This document shows, in pieces, positions 46,932-58,329 of a stretch of 64,000 nucleotides of DNA; the first letter of the stretch is position 1, and every line of letters begins with the position of its first letter. This stretch comes from Terebella lapidaria (Eukaryota; Annelida; Polychaeta; Terebellida; Terebellidae). A program made the position numbers and the translations under genes. A model generated the notes under the pieces. It had not been told where the DNA came from, ran no database searches, and saw only the letters and a program-made list of their open reading frames with translations. The stretch covers positions 13,367,667-13,431,666 of the forward strand of contig OX424568.1 of NCBI GenBank assembly GCA_949152475.1, given 5' to 3'.

Positions 46932-49900
46932 GTGGTGGCGACCAACACTACGTCCGAGGACAGTTGTTCCGTGGCAACGGATGCCGCCCCACCTACGGAT
47001 GAACTGGACGAACCTCAAGTAGATATAACTTCTCCGGAAGTGGTCCTTGAGGATCAGTCTGGCTCGTCCGCGGCTGAGGCGGATCACGAGGACTCCGAGA
47101 ATGGGCCCAGTGCGTGCGAAAGATACCGTTCAAGAAACGCACTGGTCAAGGACACTTGCTGGTACCTGCCTCTGCCACTCGGGCGGGAGCCGGTCCGGTT
47201 CCTTGTAGACTCAGGCTCGGAGGTCACAATATTAGCCATAGGAACGTTCCGGAAGGAACCCGTGCTCCGCAACCTCGAGTTGCGGGATCCCGGTCCTTAC
47301 CAGCTCTATGGGGCCGGTAACAACCGCATCCGTGTCTACGGTATCGTCGAGTTGCCTGTTACACTTGGGGACAAGGTGTATCCGACAGAGGCAATTGTCG
47401 CAGACATTGGAGCGGCCGGGATTATTGGGATGAATTTTCTTCGGGCCCACCGGGTCACGGCCAACTTCAGTGCGGGTGAGTTCCGGATGGGAGAGGACAC
47501 ACACTACCTCTTCCGCATGGGTCCGGCGCATTCGTTCCAAATGCGGGTGGCGCGCACCACGGTGGTGCCGCCTATGAGCGAGATGATCATCGAGGCGCGG
47601 CCGCGTCGTCCCCGCATGCCCCTCGAAGGTCGTCCGTGTATAGTGCAGCCGGTGAGCAGTTTCGCCAAGGGAACTGGGCTCGTGCTGGGCGGGACTCTGG
47701 TCAAGTCCGACGCCCGCATGATGCCCCTTCTCGTGGTGAATCCCACGGACTCACCCGTTGTGCTGCGGCGCGGGTACCTAGCAGCTACAGCTGTGCCCGC
47801 GTCGTCTAGTCGTGTCATCCCCGACGATCCGGTCTGCCGCGCTGCGTGCGCGGCGGCGGCCGCCGGAGATGATCCGTTCACCCTGCCGGACCATCTGGAA
47901 TCTTTGGTTCCGAAGGACCGGCTAGATGGAGAGCAGCGCCAGGCGCTCCGCAGACTGTTGCGGCAGTATGCGGATGTGTTTATGGGTCCGGACGGTGCGG
48001 TCGGCAAGACAGACGTTGCCAAACACCGCATCGACCTCCTGGACGAGCGTCCGATCAAACAACGTCTACGGCGAGCAGCGATAGTGCACCAAGAGGTCAT
48101 TGACCGGGAGGTGCAGAAGATGCTCGAGCTAGACATCATCGAACCTAGTGACAGCCCCTGGGCAAGTCCTGTGGTTATGGTGAAGAAGAAGGATGGCTCG
48201 TGGAGGTTCTGCGTCGATTATCGTAAGCTTAACGATGTCACGCGGAAGGACTCATATCCTCTCCCGCACATCGAAGACACCTTCGATTCCCTGGCCGGAT
48301 CGCACTACTTCTGTGCTCTGGATCTGGCCTCCGGGTATTGGCAGGTCGAGATGGAGGAGAGTGATAGGGCGAAAACTGCCTTCGTTACTAAGAACGGGCT
48401 CTACCAATTTAAGGTAATGCCGTTCGGGCTCTGTAACGCTCCAGCGACGTTCGAGCGCCTCATGGAGATGGTACTTAAAGGGTTCCTCTGGAAGCGATGT
48501 ATGGTCTACATCGACGATGTCGTCGTGTATGGCCGGTCGTTCGAGGAAACCCTCACCAACCTCCAGATGGTACTCCATCGCATCCGCGGAGCAGGGCTCA
48601 AATTGAAGCCAAGTAAATGCGAACTTTTCGCGCAGGAGATCCTGTACTTGGGCTTCATGGTAACGGGCACCGGAGTTAGGCCAGATCCTAAAAAGCTAGA
48701 GGCCGTCAAGAACTGGCCTCGGCCTTGCAACGTGGCGGACGTGAGGTCCTTTTTGGGCTTCGCAAGTTACCACCGCCGGTTCGTGCGAGGCTTTGCGGAG
48801 GTTGCGCGCCCCCTTACTATCCTTACGGAAAAGGGCGCCGACTTCATCTGGTCTGAAGAGCAGGTAACTGCCTTCGCGGAACTCCGGAGGGCTTTGGCAG
48901 ATGCGCCGGTGCTGCGGCACCCTCGTCCGGATTGCGAGTTCATCCTGGACACTGACGCGAGTAACTTTGCACTCGGCGGTGTCCTCTCGCAGATCGTGGA
49001 CGGGCAGGAGCGGGTAGTAGCTTATGCGAGTGTGGCTCTCAGCCGCTCTCAAATGAACTACTGTACCACGCACCGCGAGTTGCTCGCGGTTGTTACTATG
49101 ACCAAGCGCTTCCGGCACTATCTGTTGGGACGCCATTTCCGCTTGCGGACCGACCACGGTTCGCTGAGATGGCTCCTCAACTATAGTGAGGCCGACGGCT
49201 TGGTGGCCCGGTGGCTCGTCAAACTCCAAGAGTATGACATGAAAATTGAGCACCGCGCCGGTAAGTTGCACGGCAACGCGGACGGCTTGTCCCGTTATCA
49301 TAAGTGCAAGAATCCTGGCTGTGCAGGGATGGCTCCATTCCAGCACGCCGCGGATTCTTCCTCAGACTCGGAAGTGGACCTTCCGGGGAGACCGCAGGCC
49401 GCCGCCCCCTCTAACAACACGGCGGCCGGAGCAGCAGGAGTTCACTCCCGCGCGAGGACCCGCCGTTACCGGCGTTGGCGTCCCGCGTTTGAAGCGGAGG
49501 TGCGGCTCAGCTCCAGCGAGTCTTCCTCAAGTCCGGCGGTGTACTCCTCGTGGGTACCCTCGTCCACGGACGAGTCTGAGTATGAGCGGTCCTTACCCCC
49601 TGTGGTGATGGCCGCTGCGGCGCAGTCGGACGCGTCGGATGAGGGGCCTAATTACCTAGGTGGCTACTCTCCGGCGCAGCTGGCTGCGAAGCAGAGAGCT
49701 GACAGTGCTCTGGCACCGGTAATCCAAGCCCTTGAGGCCGGCCAGAAACCCTCTAAGGATGAGCGGAAAACCTACAGGGAGGAGACCCAGTCTCTCATCT
49801 CCCAGTGGGAAAGGCTCTCCTTGAGGGATGGCCTCTTGTACCGGCGCTATGAGCCACCGACTCCACTGCCTCCTATATGGCAGTTGGTGCTTCCGGCGGA

Positions 49901-51230
49901 GCTGCGGAAAGAAGTACTCCACCAGTTGCATGACCTCCGGGTGACCGGTCACTTGGGAATCCGGAGGACCGTCCATAGGCTACAACAGCGCTTTCATTGG
50001 CCTGGTAGCAGTTTGGACGTGCAACGGTGGTGCGCAGCCTGCCCACGGTGTCAAGCTCGGAAAGGAGTTCCGGCTCCTGGCCGCCACCCCTTAACCACGG
50101 TTAAGGCTGGCGCGCCGTTTGATCGGATAGCTTTGGATATACTGGATACCCATCGGGTCACCCCGCGTGGTTTCCGGTACATCCTGGTGATTTCTGACTA
50201 TTTCACCAAATATACCGACGCGTACCCGCTGCGCCGCCAGACTGCGGACGAGGTAGCTCGGTTGCTGGTAAATAGATGGGTGGTGTACCATGGCGTACCT
50301 AAGCAGGTACACTCGGATCAGGGCACGCAATTTGAAAGCAACCTGTTCCGGGGCCTAGCACAGATGCTGGGCAGTACCAAGGTCCGGACCACCCCTTACA
50401 GGCCCCAGTCTGATGGCCAGGTCGAACGCTTCAATCGATCGGTCCTCAATATGCTGGCGGCCTTTGTGAATGACCGTGCGAATGATTGGGATGACCACCT
50501 CCCGTACGTCTTAATGGCGTACCGGTCGTCGGTCCACTCCTCGACCGGAGTTACGCCGCACGCGATGTTGTATGGCCGGGAGCTAAATCTGCCCGTGGAT
50601 ATCATGTATCCAACTGCGGCAGAGACCGGCGCGGTACCTCAGTGCGGTCCGGAGTACGTGGAGTGGGTTCGCCGTGCCCTGGCGAACGCTCATGATTTCG
50701 CGCGGGCGCGCCTTGACAAGTCCGCTATCCGGCAGAAACGAGCCTATGATGCCCATGCTAAGGCTAGGCCCGCTTTCGCGGAAGGCGACAAGGTGCGCTA
50801 CTATTACCCACCGCTTAAGCAAGGTAACAAGTTTGCTAAGCCGTGGATAGGGCCGTTTACAGTGCTTAAGAGGGTTACGGACGTGGACTACCGGATCCGG
50901 AGGGACTCCGACCCGGACAGGGTTCTGGTGGTTCACATAGATAAACTGAAGAAGTACGAGGGCCCGCTTGTCATGGATCCGCTCGTTCAAGATGCGGAAC
51001 CGGATGATGCTCCCGTGTGGGATCCGTCTGGTCAGCATCCGCGGACTCCGGACGAGCGTGTGCGCCGTATGGTGGGCCTCCCGGACCTCTCTGACCTGTC
51101 AGATGATGGACTGGGTGGCTATCAGCCAGATGACGGCGATCCGCAGGTACCCCCACTCCCTCCAGTACCTGCGGATGACGGGCGGCCACGCCGTAAACCT
51201 CGTGCGCCGTCCCGGTATGGGTGGGATTAA
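46932..51230 (+). CDS. pol: pol frame of G2 (protease, reverse transcriptase, RNase H, integrase)
   Basis: 1432 codons, open throughout, start in a different frame just after gag with no clear ATG; members of this family commonly make Pol by frameshifting or read-through. Domains in order: aspartic protease (LVDSGSE, residue about 93), reverse transcriptase (WRFCVDYRKLN near 420; YIDDVVVYG near 526), RNase H (FILDTDASNFALGGVLSQ near 673), HHCC zinc-binding region (GHLGIRR..CAACPRCQARKG near 1005-1045) and integrase core with D (ALDILD), D (HSDQGTQ, near 1129) and E (DGQVERFN, near 1164), about 35 residues apart. A GPF-type stretch (WIGPFTVLKRV) and a basic tail follow. The order RT-RNase H-integrase assigns it to Ty3/Gypsy; no chromodomain was recognised. 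Confidence 0.95.
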   Translation: MVATNTTSEDSCSVATDAAPPTDELDEPQVDITSPEVVLEDQSGSSAAEADHEDSENGPSACERYRSRNALVKDTCWYLPLPLGREPVRFLVDSGSEVTILAIGTFRKEPVLRNLELRDPGPYQLYGAGNNRIRVYGIVELPVTLGDKVYPTEAIVADIGAAGIIGMNFLRAHRVTANFSAGEFRMGEDTHYLFRMGPAHSFQMRVARTTVVPPMSEMIIEARPRRPRMPLEGRPCIVQPVSSFAKGTGLVLGGTLVKSDARMMPLLVVNPTDSPVVLRRGYLAATAVPASSSRVIPDDPVCRAACAAAAAGDDPFTLPDHLESLVPKDRLDGEQRQALRRLLRQYADVFMGPDGAVGKTDVAKHRIDLLDERPIKQRLRRAAIVHQEVIDREVQKMLELDIIEPSDSPWASPVVMVKKKDGSWRFCVDYRKLNDVTRKDSYPLPHIEDTFDSLAGSHYFCALDLASGYWQVEMEESDRAKTAFVTKNGLYQFKVMPFGLCNAPATFERLMEMVLKGFLWKRCMVYIDDVVVYGRSFEETLTNLQMVLHRIRGAGLKLKPSKCELFAQEILYLGFMVTGTGVRPDPKKLEAVKNWPRPCNVADVRSFLGFASYHRRFVRGFAEVARPLTILTEKGADFIWSEEQVTAFAELRRALADAPVLRHPRPDCEFILDTDASNFALGGVLSQIVDGQERVVAYASVALSRSQMNYCTTHRELLAVVTMTKRFRHYLLGRHFRLRTDHGSLRWLLNYSEADGLVARWLVKLQEYDMKIEHRAGKLHGNADGLSRYHKCKNPGCAGMAPFQHAADSSSDSEVDLPGRPQAAAPSNNTAAGAAGVHSRARTRRYRRWRPAFEAEVRLSSSESSSSPAVYSSWVPSSTDESEYERSLPPVVMAAAAQSDASDEGPNYLGGYSPAQLAAKQRADSALAPVIQALEAGQKPSKDERKTYREETQSLISQWERLSLRDGLLYRRYEPPTPLPPIWQLVLPAELRKEVLHQLHDLRVTGHLGIRRTVHRLQQRFHWPGSSLDVQRWCAACPRCQARKGVPAPGRHPLTTVKAGAPFDRIALDILDTHRVTPRGFRYILVISDYFTKYTDAYPLRRQTADEVARLLVNRWVVYHGVPKQVHSDQGTQFESNLFRGLAQMLGSTKVRTTPYRPQSDGQVERFNRSVLNMLAAFVNDRANDWDDHLPYVLMAYRSSVHSSTGVTPHAMLYGRELNLPVDIMYPTAAETGAVPQCGPEYVEWVRRALANAHDFARARLDKSAIRQKRAYDAHAKARPAFAEGDKVRYYYPPLKQGNKFAKPWIGPFTVLKRVTDVDYRIRRDSDPDRVLVVHIDKLKKYEGPLVMDPLVQDAEPDDAPVWDPSGQHPRTPDERVRRMVGLPDLSDLSDDGLGGYQPDDGDPQVPPLPPVPADDGRPRRKPRAPSRYGWD

Positions 51231-53862
51231 CGTTCTGCCCATGCGGATGCGTCTGTGGTATCCATCTATCACACCAGGGATGGATTTTAGGTCGTTCTGT
51301 GAGGATCCGCACGACTTTCCTCCGTGAGCGGTCACTTTGTGGCTATCTCCGGAGTTGAGGGTCCGCGGATATCTTTGCGTCGTAACGCCTCCGCTCCGCA
51401 TCCGCCCTCCTGTAGTTTCCAGCGCCAGGGACGTGCGGATGGCCTGTCCGCACATTGTGGACGGCTGTCCGGCGTAATCCGCCACACGGTTACGCTGGCC
51501 GGACGAATTTTGTGATTCGGCCGGACGCCCCTGGTCCCGGAACAACCTCTTATGTGGCCAGACTGAGGTTGGGATTTACGTCCGCTACGGGAGAAGCGCC
51601 TTCCCACGGATTTGGGAACTGGCTACTGGACGCGGGGATAGCATCCGGATGTGAGGACTGATGTCCGCGGTTCGTCCGTGTGACTCGTCCGGCGTCCGGA
51701 CGCTTTAAGATGACGCACTTTGGTGTAGTTATCCCCCGTGCGCCACTACTGTAATTGCGGTTATAGTAGTTTAAGGTTTCTACGGCAGGAAACCGTTTAC
51801 CATTATTTATAATGGACCGGCTGTTAAGTCCGCGCGTGCGGACCAGCCGCGGCAGTGGGGGACGCTCATTTTCGTCCGGATCGCACCTTATAATACGCGG
51901 TCCGGCCGGGATGACCGGATCCCCGGCCCCTTTCTAAGAAGGGGGTCGTATTGTACATGCGCAGCATGCTTTGTGGCTTTTAATCCCTATCATTGTCATT
52001 GGATAAGGTCAATATGCCAAATTTATGGTGGGCGTTCGTTCTGGACTCCGTCCGCCGGGCAGTTCCGGACGTCCGCCGGCTATTGATTTCATCATGTTAG
52101 GGATCCTCTAGATTGGGCGCCGGCATGACGGGCACGTTCCCCCTAGCCATAGGGGCTACGGACCATCCCGGCTCCGCGTCTAATCTATTGGTTCCGCGCT
52201 CCGGTAGTCGTTTGGATTGGCTCTGGGTTGGACCGGACACCGCTCCGCGGTCGGGCTGTACGTTGGGGTTGCTAGTGGGCGGGTCGCTACCGCCCATAGG
52301 GTGCCCAATTGTCTGTCCGGACGTCATGGGTATGTCCGATCGCCCTGTAAGCGTACCAGCGGCTATGGGGAGTGATTTTGTTTATTTTCCATCTCACCTT
52401 ATTATTTAGTGAGTGGATTATATAAGCCACAAGTGTGCGGCATGTCTCTAGAGAATTCTGTTCTTGCTCGATTAATGACACAATTGAGACAAGTATGTGA
52501 AATTTCCTTTCCGGTGCAATAGAGAGTAAGAAATCGGGAGATTTCCGCTCTCGAAAGAGGGGTGTTAGGAATTGCGTTAATTTTGACAGTGACGGATTGA
52601 TGTGCATATCCGAAAAGACTGGAGAATGACAATTTATTGTTGTTTTCGTCTGACATAATCGTAACAACCACAAGTTAGTGGTTACTGTCAATTTTAAGCC
52701 CAATTTCCACCTTGCTGTGTGATTAATTTTACGTCATTGACCGCCGGTGCGGACGCTAAAGCGAATGACTAATCTTAATTACAATATATATTTGCGAGGT
52801 CCCCCGGGATAGAAATACATTTTCTACCCGTATACATGGAGTGTGAGGAGTCACCGGAGGGAAATGATTGTTTCCGCATGAGTTTATAGTGTTTGAATTT
52901 TGGTTCGAGCAATGTGTCATTTTGACCGGGGACAGAAGTTTTCAGTGACTCCGCGTGCGCTGCTACGCGTGTAGAATAGCTGTCAACATTTGTTGCATGT
53001 ATATTTATACAACAATGTCGAACCCGGATTATTTATTTAATCTCCAGATGTGTAGCGCATTTGTAATGTGCCATTCGTGTTTCGTCCGCTGCTGCAGCGC
53101 TGGGTCCTAACGGATCCGCGTGGCCGGTGTTCGAGATGCGAGTGTTTTTGCCGGTGGTGAATTCCCCGTGCGAGCCGTGTTAGGTATGTGCTGATGGACG
53201 GGTGTCCGCATTCGTTTGTGGATGTCCGCCTGTCTGCGCGTCTCTACACTGGCCTGCCCGGGTAGTAGTACGCCGATACCGGCAGTCAGTGCGGCTTGCC
53301 GCATTGGCTATTGTAGCTGTCTGCGACAGCTGTCCGCAGGTGTATGTATGTCTGTCAGGCATATGTATGTCCGTGCGGACGAGCCGGAGCCGCTTCCGCG
53401 GCTCCGCCCTGCCTCAGATCCGTCCTGCGGGTCTGAGGTGCCGGTCGGTAGGGCGGCCGGCAACCCCTTTTTTAGAGGTACTACCACTTTTGATCACTCG
53501 GTGTGTCGTTTTACAAAATTTCTAAATTTAAAGTTTTAACCTTAAAGATCTTCCAAAGACTCGGCACACCGTCCCTTTCGGCTGGATGACCTTCCAAGGT
53601 CACCACACCTTTTTGGACTACCTCGGTCGAAATTTTAGCTTGTTTATGAGGATTTATTCAAAATTGCAGAGCGTGTTATAGTTTACTCCGTAAGTCCAGG
53701 GGTCGTTCCCCATTCTTCCAAAAGGGACTCTTAAAGTCCTAGTCTGTTGCGCCGTGACTTCTGGGTACCGTTCACCTTGCTTCCTTCGGTCCGCCATGCG
53801 ATGCTTCCGTCGTGTTTCGGGAGTTTTGGGCGTGGGCGGAGCATGTTGGGGACCAACATTGT
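51231..53862 (+). other. Long non-coding 3' spacer of G2
   Basis: 2.6 kb matches 30171-32955 of G1 along its length, with shared landmarks GAAGCGCCTTCCCACGGA, AGAAGGGGGTCGTA, TTTCTACCCGTATACATGG and CTTTTGATCAC. Open frames in it are short and appear in both copies only because the nucleotides are similar. It has no signal peptide, envelope or enzyme motif. The purine run AGAAGGGGGTCGTA near 51936 resembles the polypurine tract. Confidence 0.6.
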
Positions 53863-53875
53863 AAGAAGGGGGTAA

Positions 53876-54731
53876 TGTGGCGATTTTGCCCTAAGTTCAC
53901 GGCAGGTGACTGTGTAAACACATAACTCATTTATACGTCCTTTTCCGTCTTGGCCTACTCGGTTCGAGTGTGCGTTGCTTGGCGACGCTCGTGATTGTGT
54001 ACACTCCAGTAAACTATAACAATGGTTTGTATACGCTGCGCGTGCTGGCTCGGCTTTCTGGTGTATTATATATACACTGGGAAACGCTCGATCGAGGAGT
54101 CTGTCCGAGAGAGAGCGGAGAGGCAGCACGCAGAGCGCGCCATGTGCTTTGCGTCCCTGTCTTTCGAGTAGAGGCCCGTGGGGGCCCTAGGGACAGATTC
54201 CATTGGGGGGCCCGGGCTGGGGGAGACGAGCTGCTGACTCGGGGGCGCAAGCCCTGTGGATCGCCAGTTCTCCCCTTTCCCGGGACGAGGTGACGGAGGC
54301 TCTGGCAGACCGTCGGGCTGGTGCAGAGTTCTATCTCTGTGACAGTGCCTTCGGCGAGACCGGCCAGCAACATGCCCACGTGTACGTGCTCCGTGGAGCC
54401 GCTCCATGGCTCCTCGGACTCTACACACGGCTACATTACCATAACGAATGTATAATGTGCATGTTGTAGATAAGGTGATGATGATGATATGTGTTATGTT
54501 GTGATGTATGACGGCCGGACCCGTTCCGGATATGCGGAGCCCGTTCCGGATGTGCGGAGTCCCGTTCCGGATGTGCGGGACTCGTTCCGGAGCCCGTTCC
54601 GGATGTGCGGGACCCGTTCCGGATGTGCGGAACCCGCTCCGCATGTTCTGGATCCGATCCGGAGGTGCTGTTACCTGGTTGTAGTTGTTACCGTAGAGAG
54701 CGGCGCCCTGTAGCGGGCGCCGAACTTTACA
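53876..54731 (+). repeat. 3' LTR of G2
   Basis: The first 637 bases equal 44366-45002. The LTR ends GCGGGCGCCGAACTTTACA at 54731, immediately before the target duplication ATAA. Between 54513 and 54665 lie about seven diverged copies of a 19-22 bp unit of the form CCCGTTCCGGATGTGCGGA. Confidence 0.88.
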
Positions 54732-54735
54732 ATAA

Positions 54736-57170
54736 TGATGATATTATGGCTGGCCATGTAATTTGTAGATGCACAGTTAGTCGAGGCGTTATAGATATGA
54801 TTAGCTTGTCACGATCGCAGTTACAATTGCCGTTACACAGTTTGCAGTTACAGTTTGCAGATTCAAGAATATTGTTATGTGTCCCGTATGCGATGCTCTC
54901 TTCAACTGATTTCTACGTTACAAACAATTTTACTATATACAACGCGCAGGGCTTTTTGTGAGAGAAACCATTGTAATGCATAAACGCTTAGCAGCTATTT
55001 GCGTTCCAGAGATCCAGATATTCAGGGATATCACCTTTCCCATAGATCCTGCATACCATATGGATATGTTTAGTTTTTGTTTGAACATAAACTACACCCT
55101 TGCGTTTCCTCGCAGAATGAATTTACCATATAGTATATAGGTCAATATACTGAGTGTATGGGGAACAAATGACTCAACTTTTTGTTTCTAACTTTCAACT
55201 GTTACTTCTTCGTCTTTTTGTGTATTTATTCCAGATATGTACACACTGAAAGAAAATGAAATTTATATCATTTGGATAAATATACTGGTTACCGGGGAGA
55301 ACATATCCCTACAGCAAACACTATTGTTCAACTGTTGCCAGTATGTACAAATGTAGATAAAATTTCCGAGGCTCTCAGTGGTTCAGTATTGTGTGGAGTG
55401 GGATAAAAATTGGTACAGCCAAATTCCCAGAATCTGCTGATAGATATGCGTGTTGATCCACTATCATATACGCATGATTTAACATAACATATTGGACACT
55501 TGTACACCTTCCACACCACTACATAAATATAACTGATTCACAGACATATATTAAACATGGCAGGTGGCTCCTGTCAGTCTCCTAATAGTTGGATAGCTGC
55601 ATAACATCCGTGAAAATATATACATGATATGAAATGTCATGACATGCACACAACATGCCCTGCATTTTTATGGATATAGCTGAGCTACAAACTGCCACAC
55701 TCCTACATGATGCAAACTGAATGAATGGTGTATAAAGCACCATTGGTCCTGTAGGTAACCAATAATTGTTCAGATTGTTGACATACAATTAATATGACAA
55801 TTATGTTTTGCAATGACATAACTTTAAGTAAAAATAATCAAGTTCATATCATATTCACGAACGAGCAATTTTGAGCAAATAGATTTTCTATATGGAAATA
55901 ATACAAACATACCTTACAGACAATACAAACAGACAATACAAATGGGTTTTTTCCAATGACCAATAAAAACAATGTCTCCAAATATGTTTTACGATATGTA
56001 CATCAAACCAATATATATTATCCTATGACAGGTTACATGATTGGTAGTTTGTATCAACATAAGTGTTTGTTACGAACACATGGATTTCTATGACCTAATG
56101 AAACTGTCAACTTCACACAAAAGTTCAGTGTGCTTTTATCGCCGATTCCTACACCGGGAGTGGGAGATCAAAAAATTGATTCATATTCTCGAGACAACCA
56201 ACTGCTATGCCTGGTAGTGTAGCCTCTTGATATATATTCGTATCTTTGTTGGAAATGAGATGTATTGCATTCCAATTAAAACACAAATAATACACACAAG
56301 CGTGATGCAAATAGCTTATATTTTTCAGAACTTTCAGAATATACGTAAATATCCGTTATTAGGCCAATCTACTTTCACCGATTTCATACCTAGGTGTATT
56401 CCCAAAGACTACATTGCTATTATGATTCAACACCTTTCAACCATAATAATGCCTGACATGTATGTATTTGTATCAACATTTCGTATGGCGATAAGAATCT
56501 AAATCCTTCGAGCATATTGGTTCAGGTTAGAACATATGGAGACAATAACATATCTTGCTGATTTCAAATTAGGGCAGGAACACACATATTCCAAACATTC
56601 TGACATATTGATTTGCTAATTTTTAATCCTTCAGCGAATTTGGTGTTCATCAAATATGTTTAATCTTCATCATCATACTCAACATCATCATGAAATATTT
56701 AGTCAAAAAGTTGGACATTCAGTATCATCTAACGGTTCGTAATTTGAACAAATCTGTTGCAGCTAAATGATGATGGTTCAAAATGTGCAAGAGTTCGAAT
56801 ATAGTTTTTGTGTCATGAGGTAAAATGTCATAAAGAATATATCTTATGTTGGGATCTCTAGACATTTTGGTATTTTAGATTGAATTGTTTTATCAAAGTG
56901 GCGGCCAGATTTGATGAAAAATACAAAAATTCATATCTAGATGCCATTTTCTCTGTTAAGACCTGTTAAGAAAATTTATATAAATCACAACTCCTCCGAT
57001 GCGCACTTAATATATTGATTTTAATGTGTATGATGTGTTTCTAGCCATATAAGAAATATAACAATTGCAGAACACTTAGGATACTTTTGCTGAGTGCTAA
57101 GGTGTTGGTACATTAAATTGAGAATCGATCAAGTAGATTTGAGTGGTGTCCTTGAAATTGACATGCAGGT
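54736..57170. other. Distal 5' flank of copy C
   Basis: No gene is supported. Bases 54732-54790 continue the host sequence interrupted by G2 and match the reverse complement of 1180-1250. Bases 54960-55640 match the reverse complement of about 1-640. From about 55255 on the stretch parallels 4740-6400 upstream of copy A in the same orientation. Confidence 0.55.
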
Positions 57171-57176
57171 ACATTG

Positions 57177-57748
57177 TATGGCGCCCCATTCGTGCCACAA
57201 AAAAGAGAATTTATTTTTTTCTAACTCATATGTATGAGATAGTATCTCATACGTATGAGTTACTAAGTCATACGTATGAAATAAAGTCATACGTATGAGA
57301 TAAAAAGTCATATGTTTGAGATACTAAGTCATATGTATGAGATACTAAATCATATGTATGAGATACTGAGTCATACGTATGAGATAATAAGTCATACGTA
57401 TGAGATAGTATCTCATACGTATGAGTATGTCATAGTATCTCCTATGTATGAGTTGGTATCTCCTACGTATGAGTTAGTATCTCATACGTATGACATAGTA
57501 TCTCCTACGTATGACTTAGTATCTCATACGTATGACTTAGTATCTCCTACGTATGTCATAGTATCTCCCACGTATGACTTAGTGTTCATATGTATGTGTT
57601 AGTATGTGTATGTATGTGTTCTCCTATGTATGACTTGTTATCTCATATGTATGTGTTAGTATCTCCTACGTATGACTTTTTATTTCATACGTATGAGATA
57701 AATAAAAAAATAACTTCCCTTTTTGGTGGCACGAACGGGGCGCCATAA
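57177..57748. mobile_element. Inverted-repeat element whose interior is a TACGTA satellite
   Basis: Near-perfect terminal inverted repeats of about 45 bp begin TATGGCGCCCC and end GGGGCGCCATA, and are flanked by a 6-bp duplication ACATTG (57171-57176 and 57749-57754). The interior from about 57220 to 57710 is almost entirely 17-30 bp units of TATCTCATACGTATGAG and its variants, themselves palindromic around TACGTA. Copies A (about 6390-6420) and B (about 40270-40300) lack the element at the corresponding place. It has no coding capacity. Confidence 0.8.
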
Positions 57749-57754
57749 CATTGA

Positions 57755-58248
57755 AAGTCAAAATGGCTAAGTTTAAAAACGTTCGGACTTCATTGCTTGG
57801 AAACATATACTACTCAGGTATCTCTCTGGTTCTTTACATATTTATTGTTTCATCATTTTATCGGTATATACCATGATGAAATCAGCGTGTTTCAGTTTTA
57901 TTGAAGCTGAGGTCGAACAGATTATTACATCATTTTCGCAATTCAAACTTTGATAGAACAAATTAAATGCCGTCAAGCTACAACACCCTTGGTACTATGT
58001 TTTATCATGTTGGTGTAGAAATGTGTTCAGCTTTGTGCATCTATGTCTCTTTTTGTTCGGTTGATATATAGCTATAGCTTCAATCGCTAAAATGCAGGCA
58101 TAATTCAACATCTGAGTCTTCATACTGAAAAGCCATGAATGGACACATAGATGAACTGGACAGATACGCTTCACATACTGCATCGGTAAAAGCTATGCCT
58201 CATTTAAATTCAAAGCATCACGATCAATCTGTCAGAATACACACGCCT
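57755..58248. other. Proximal 5' flank of copy C
   Basis: Similar to 6420-6925 (copy A) and the reverse complement of 39773-40260 (copy B), including GGTACTATGTTTTATCATGT. It probably holds proximal control sites, but none can be named. Confidence 0.5.
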
Positions 58249-58256
58249 TATAAATA
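58249..58256 (+). promoter_or_regulatory. TATA box of copy C
   Basis: TATAAATA lies 81 bp upstream of the start codon, in the same context as in copy B (CCTTATAAATACAGC). Transcription would start about 30 bp downstream, near 58285, leaving a short 5' UTR. Confidence 0.7.
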
Positions 58257-58329
58257 CAGCACATCCACTCACGTTCAAAGCACCACAACACCACTCCAGT
58301 ACAAGTAGTACATCAGCAGAAACGTGAAA

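Larger units (their letters stand above)
44366..54731 (+). mobile_element. G2: young Ty3/Gypsy LTR retrotransposon (fossil)
   Basis: The element is bounded by TG..CA LTR ends and a 4-bp target duplication, ATAA, at 44362-44365 and 54732-54735. It contains long open gag and pol frames, a 2.6-kb non-coding spacer and a polypurine tract (AAGAAGGGGG, 53863-53872). The two LTR copies are identical by eye over the 637 bases they share, so insertion is recent. The coding part is largely open, but the element as a whole does not look complete; I judge it to have at least one break. It is a close relative of G1. The unoccupied version of its target is preserved, inverted, at 1225-1262. Confidence 0.93.

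Noticed and set aside
53970-54293. Protein-like frame in the G2 LTR, identical to 44460-44783
   Set aside because: Identity follows from the two LTRs being identical. LTRs of this family are not expected to encode a protein, and no motif is visible.
57312-57602. Repetitive open frame of the type YEIVSHTYE
   Set aside because: It is a reading of the TACGTA satellite inside the inverted-repeat element.
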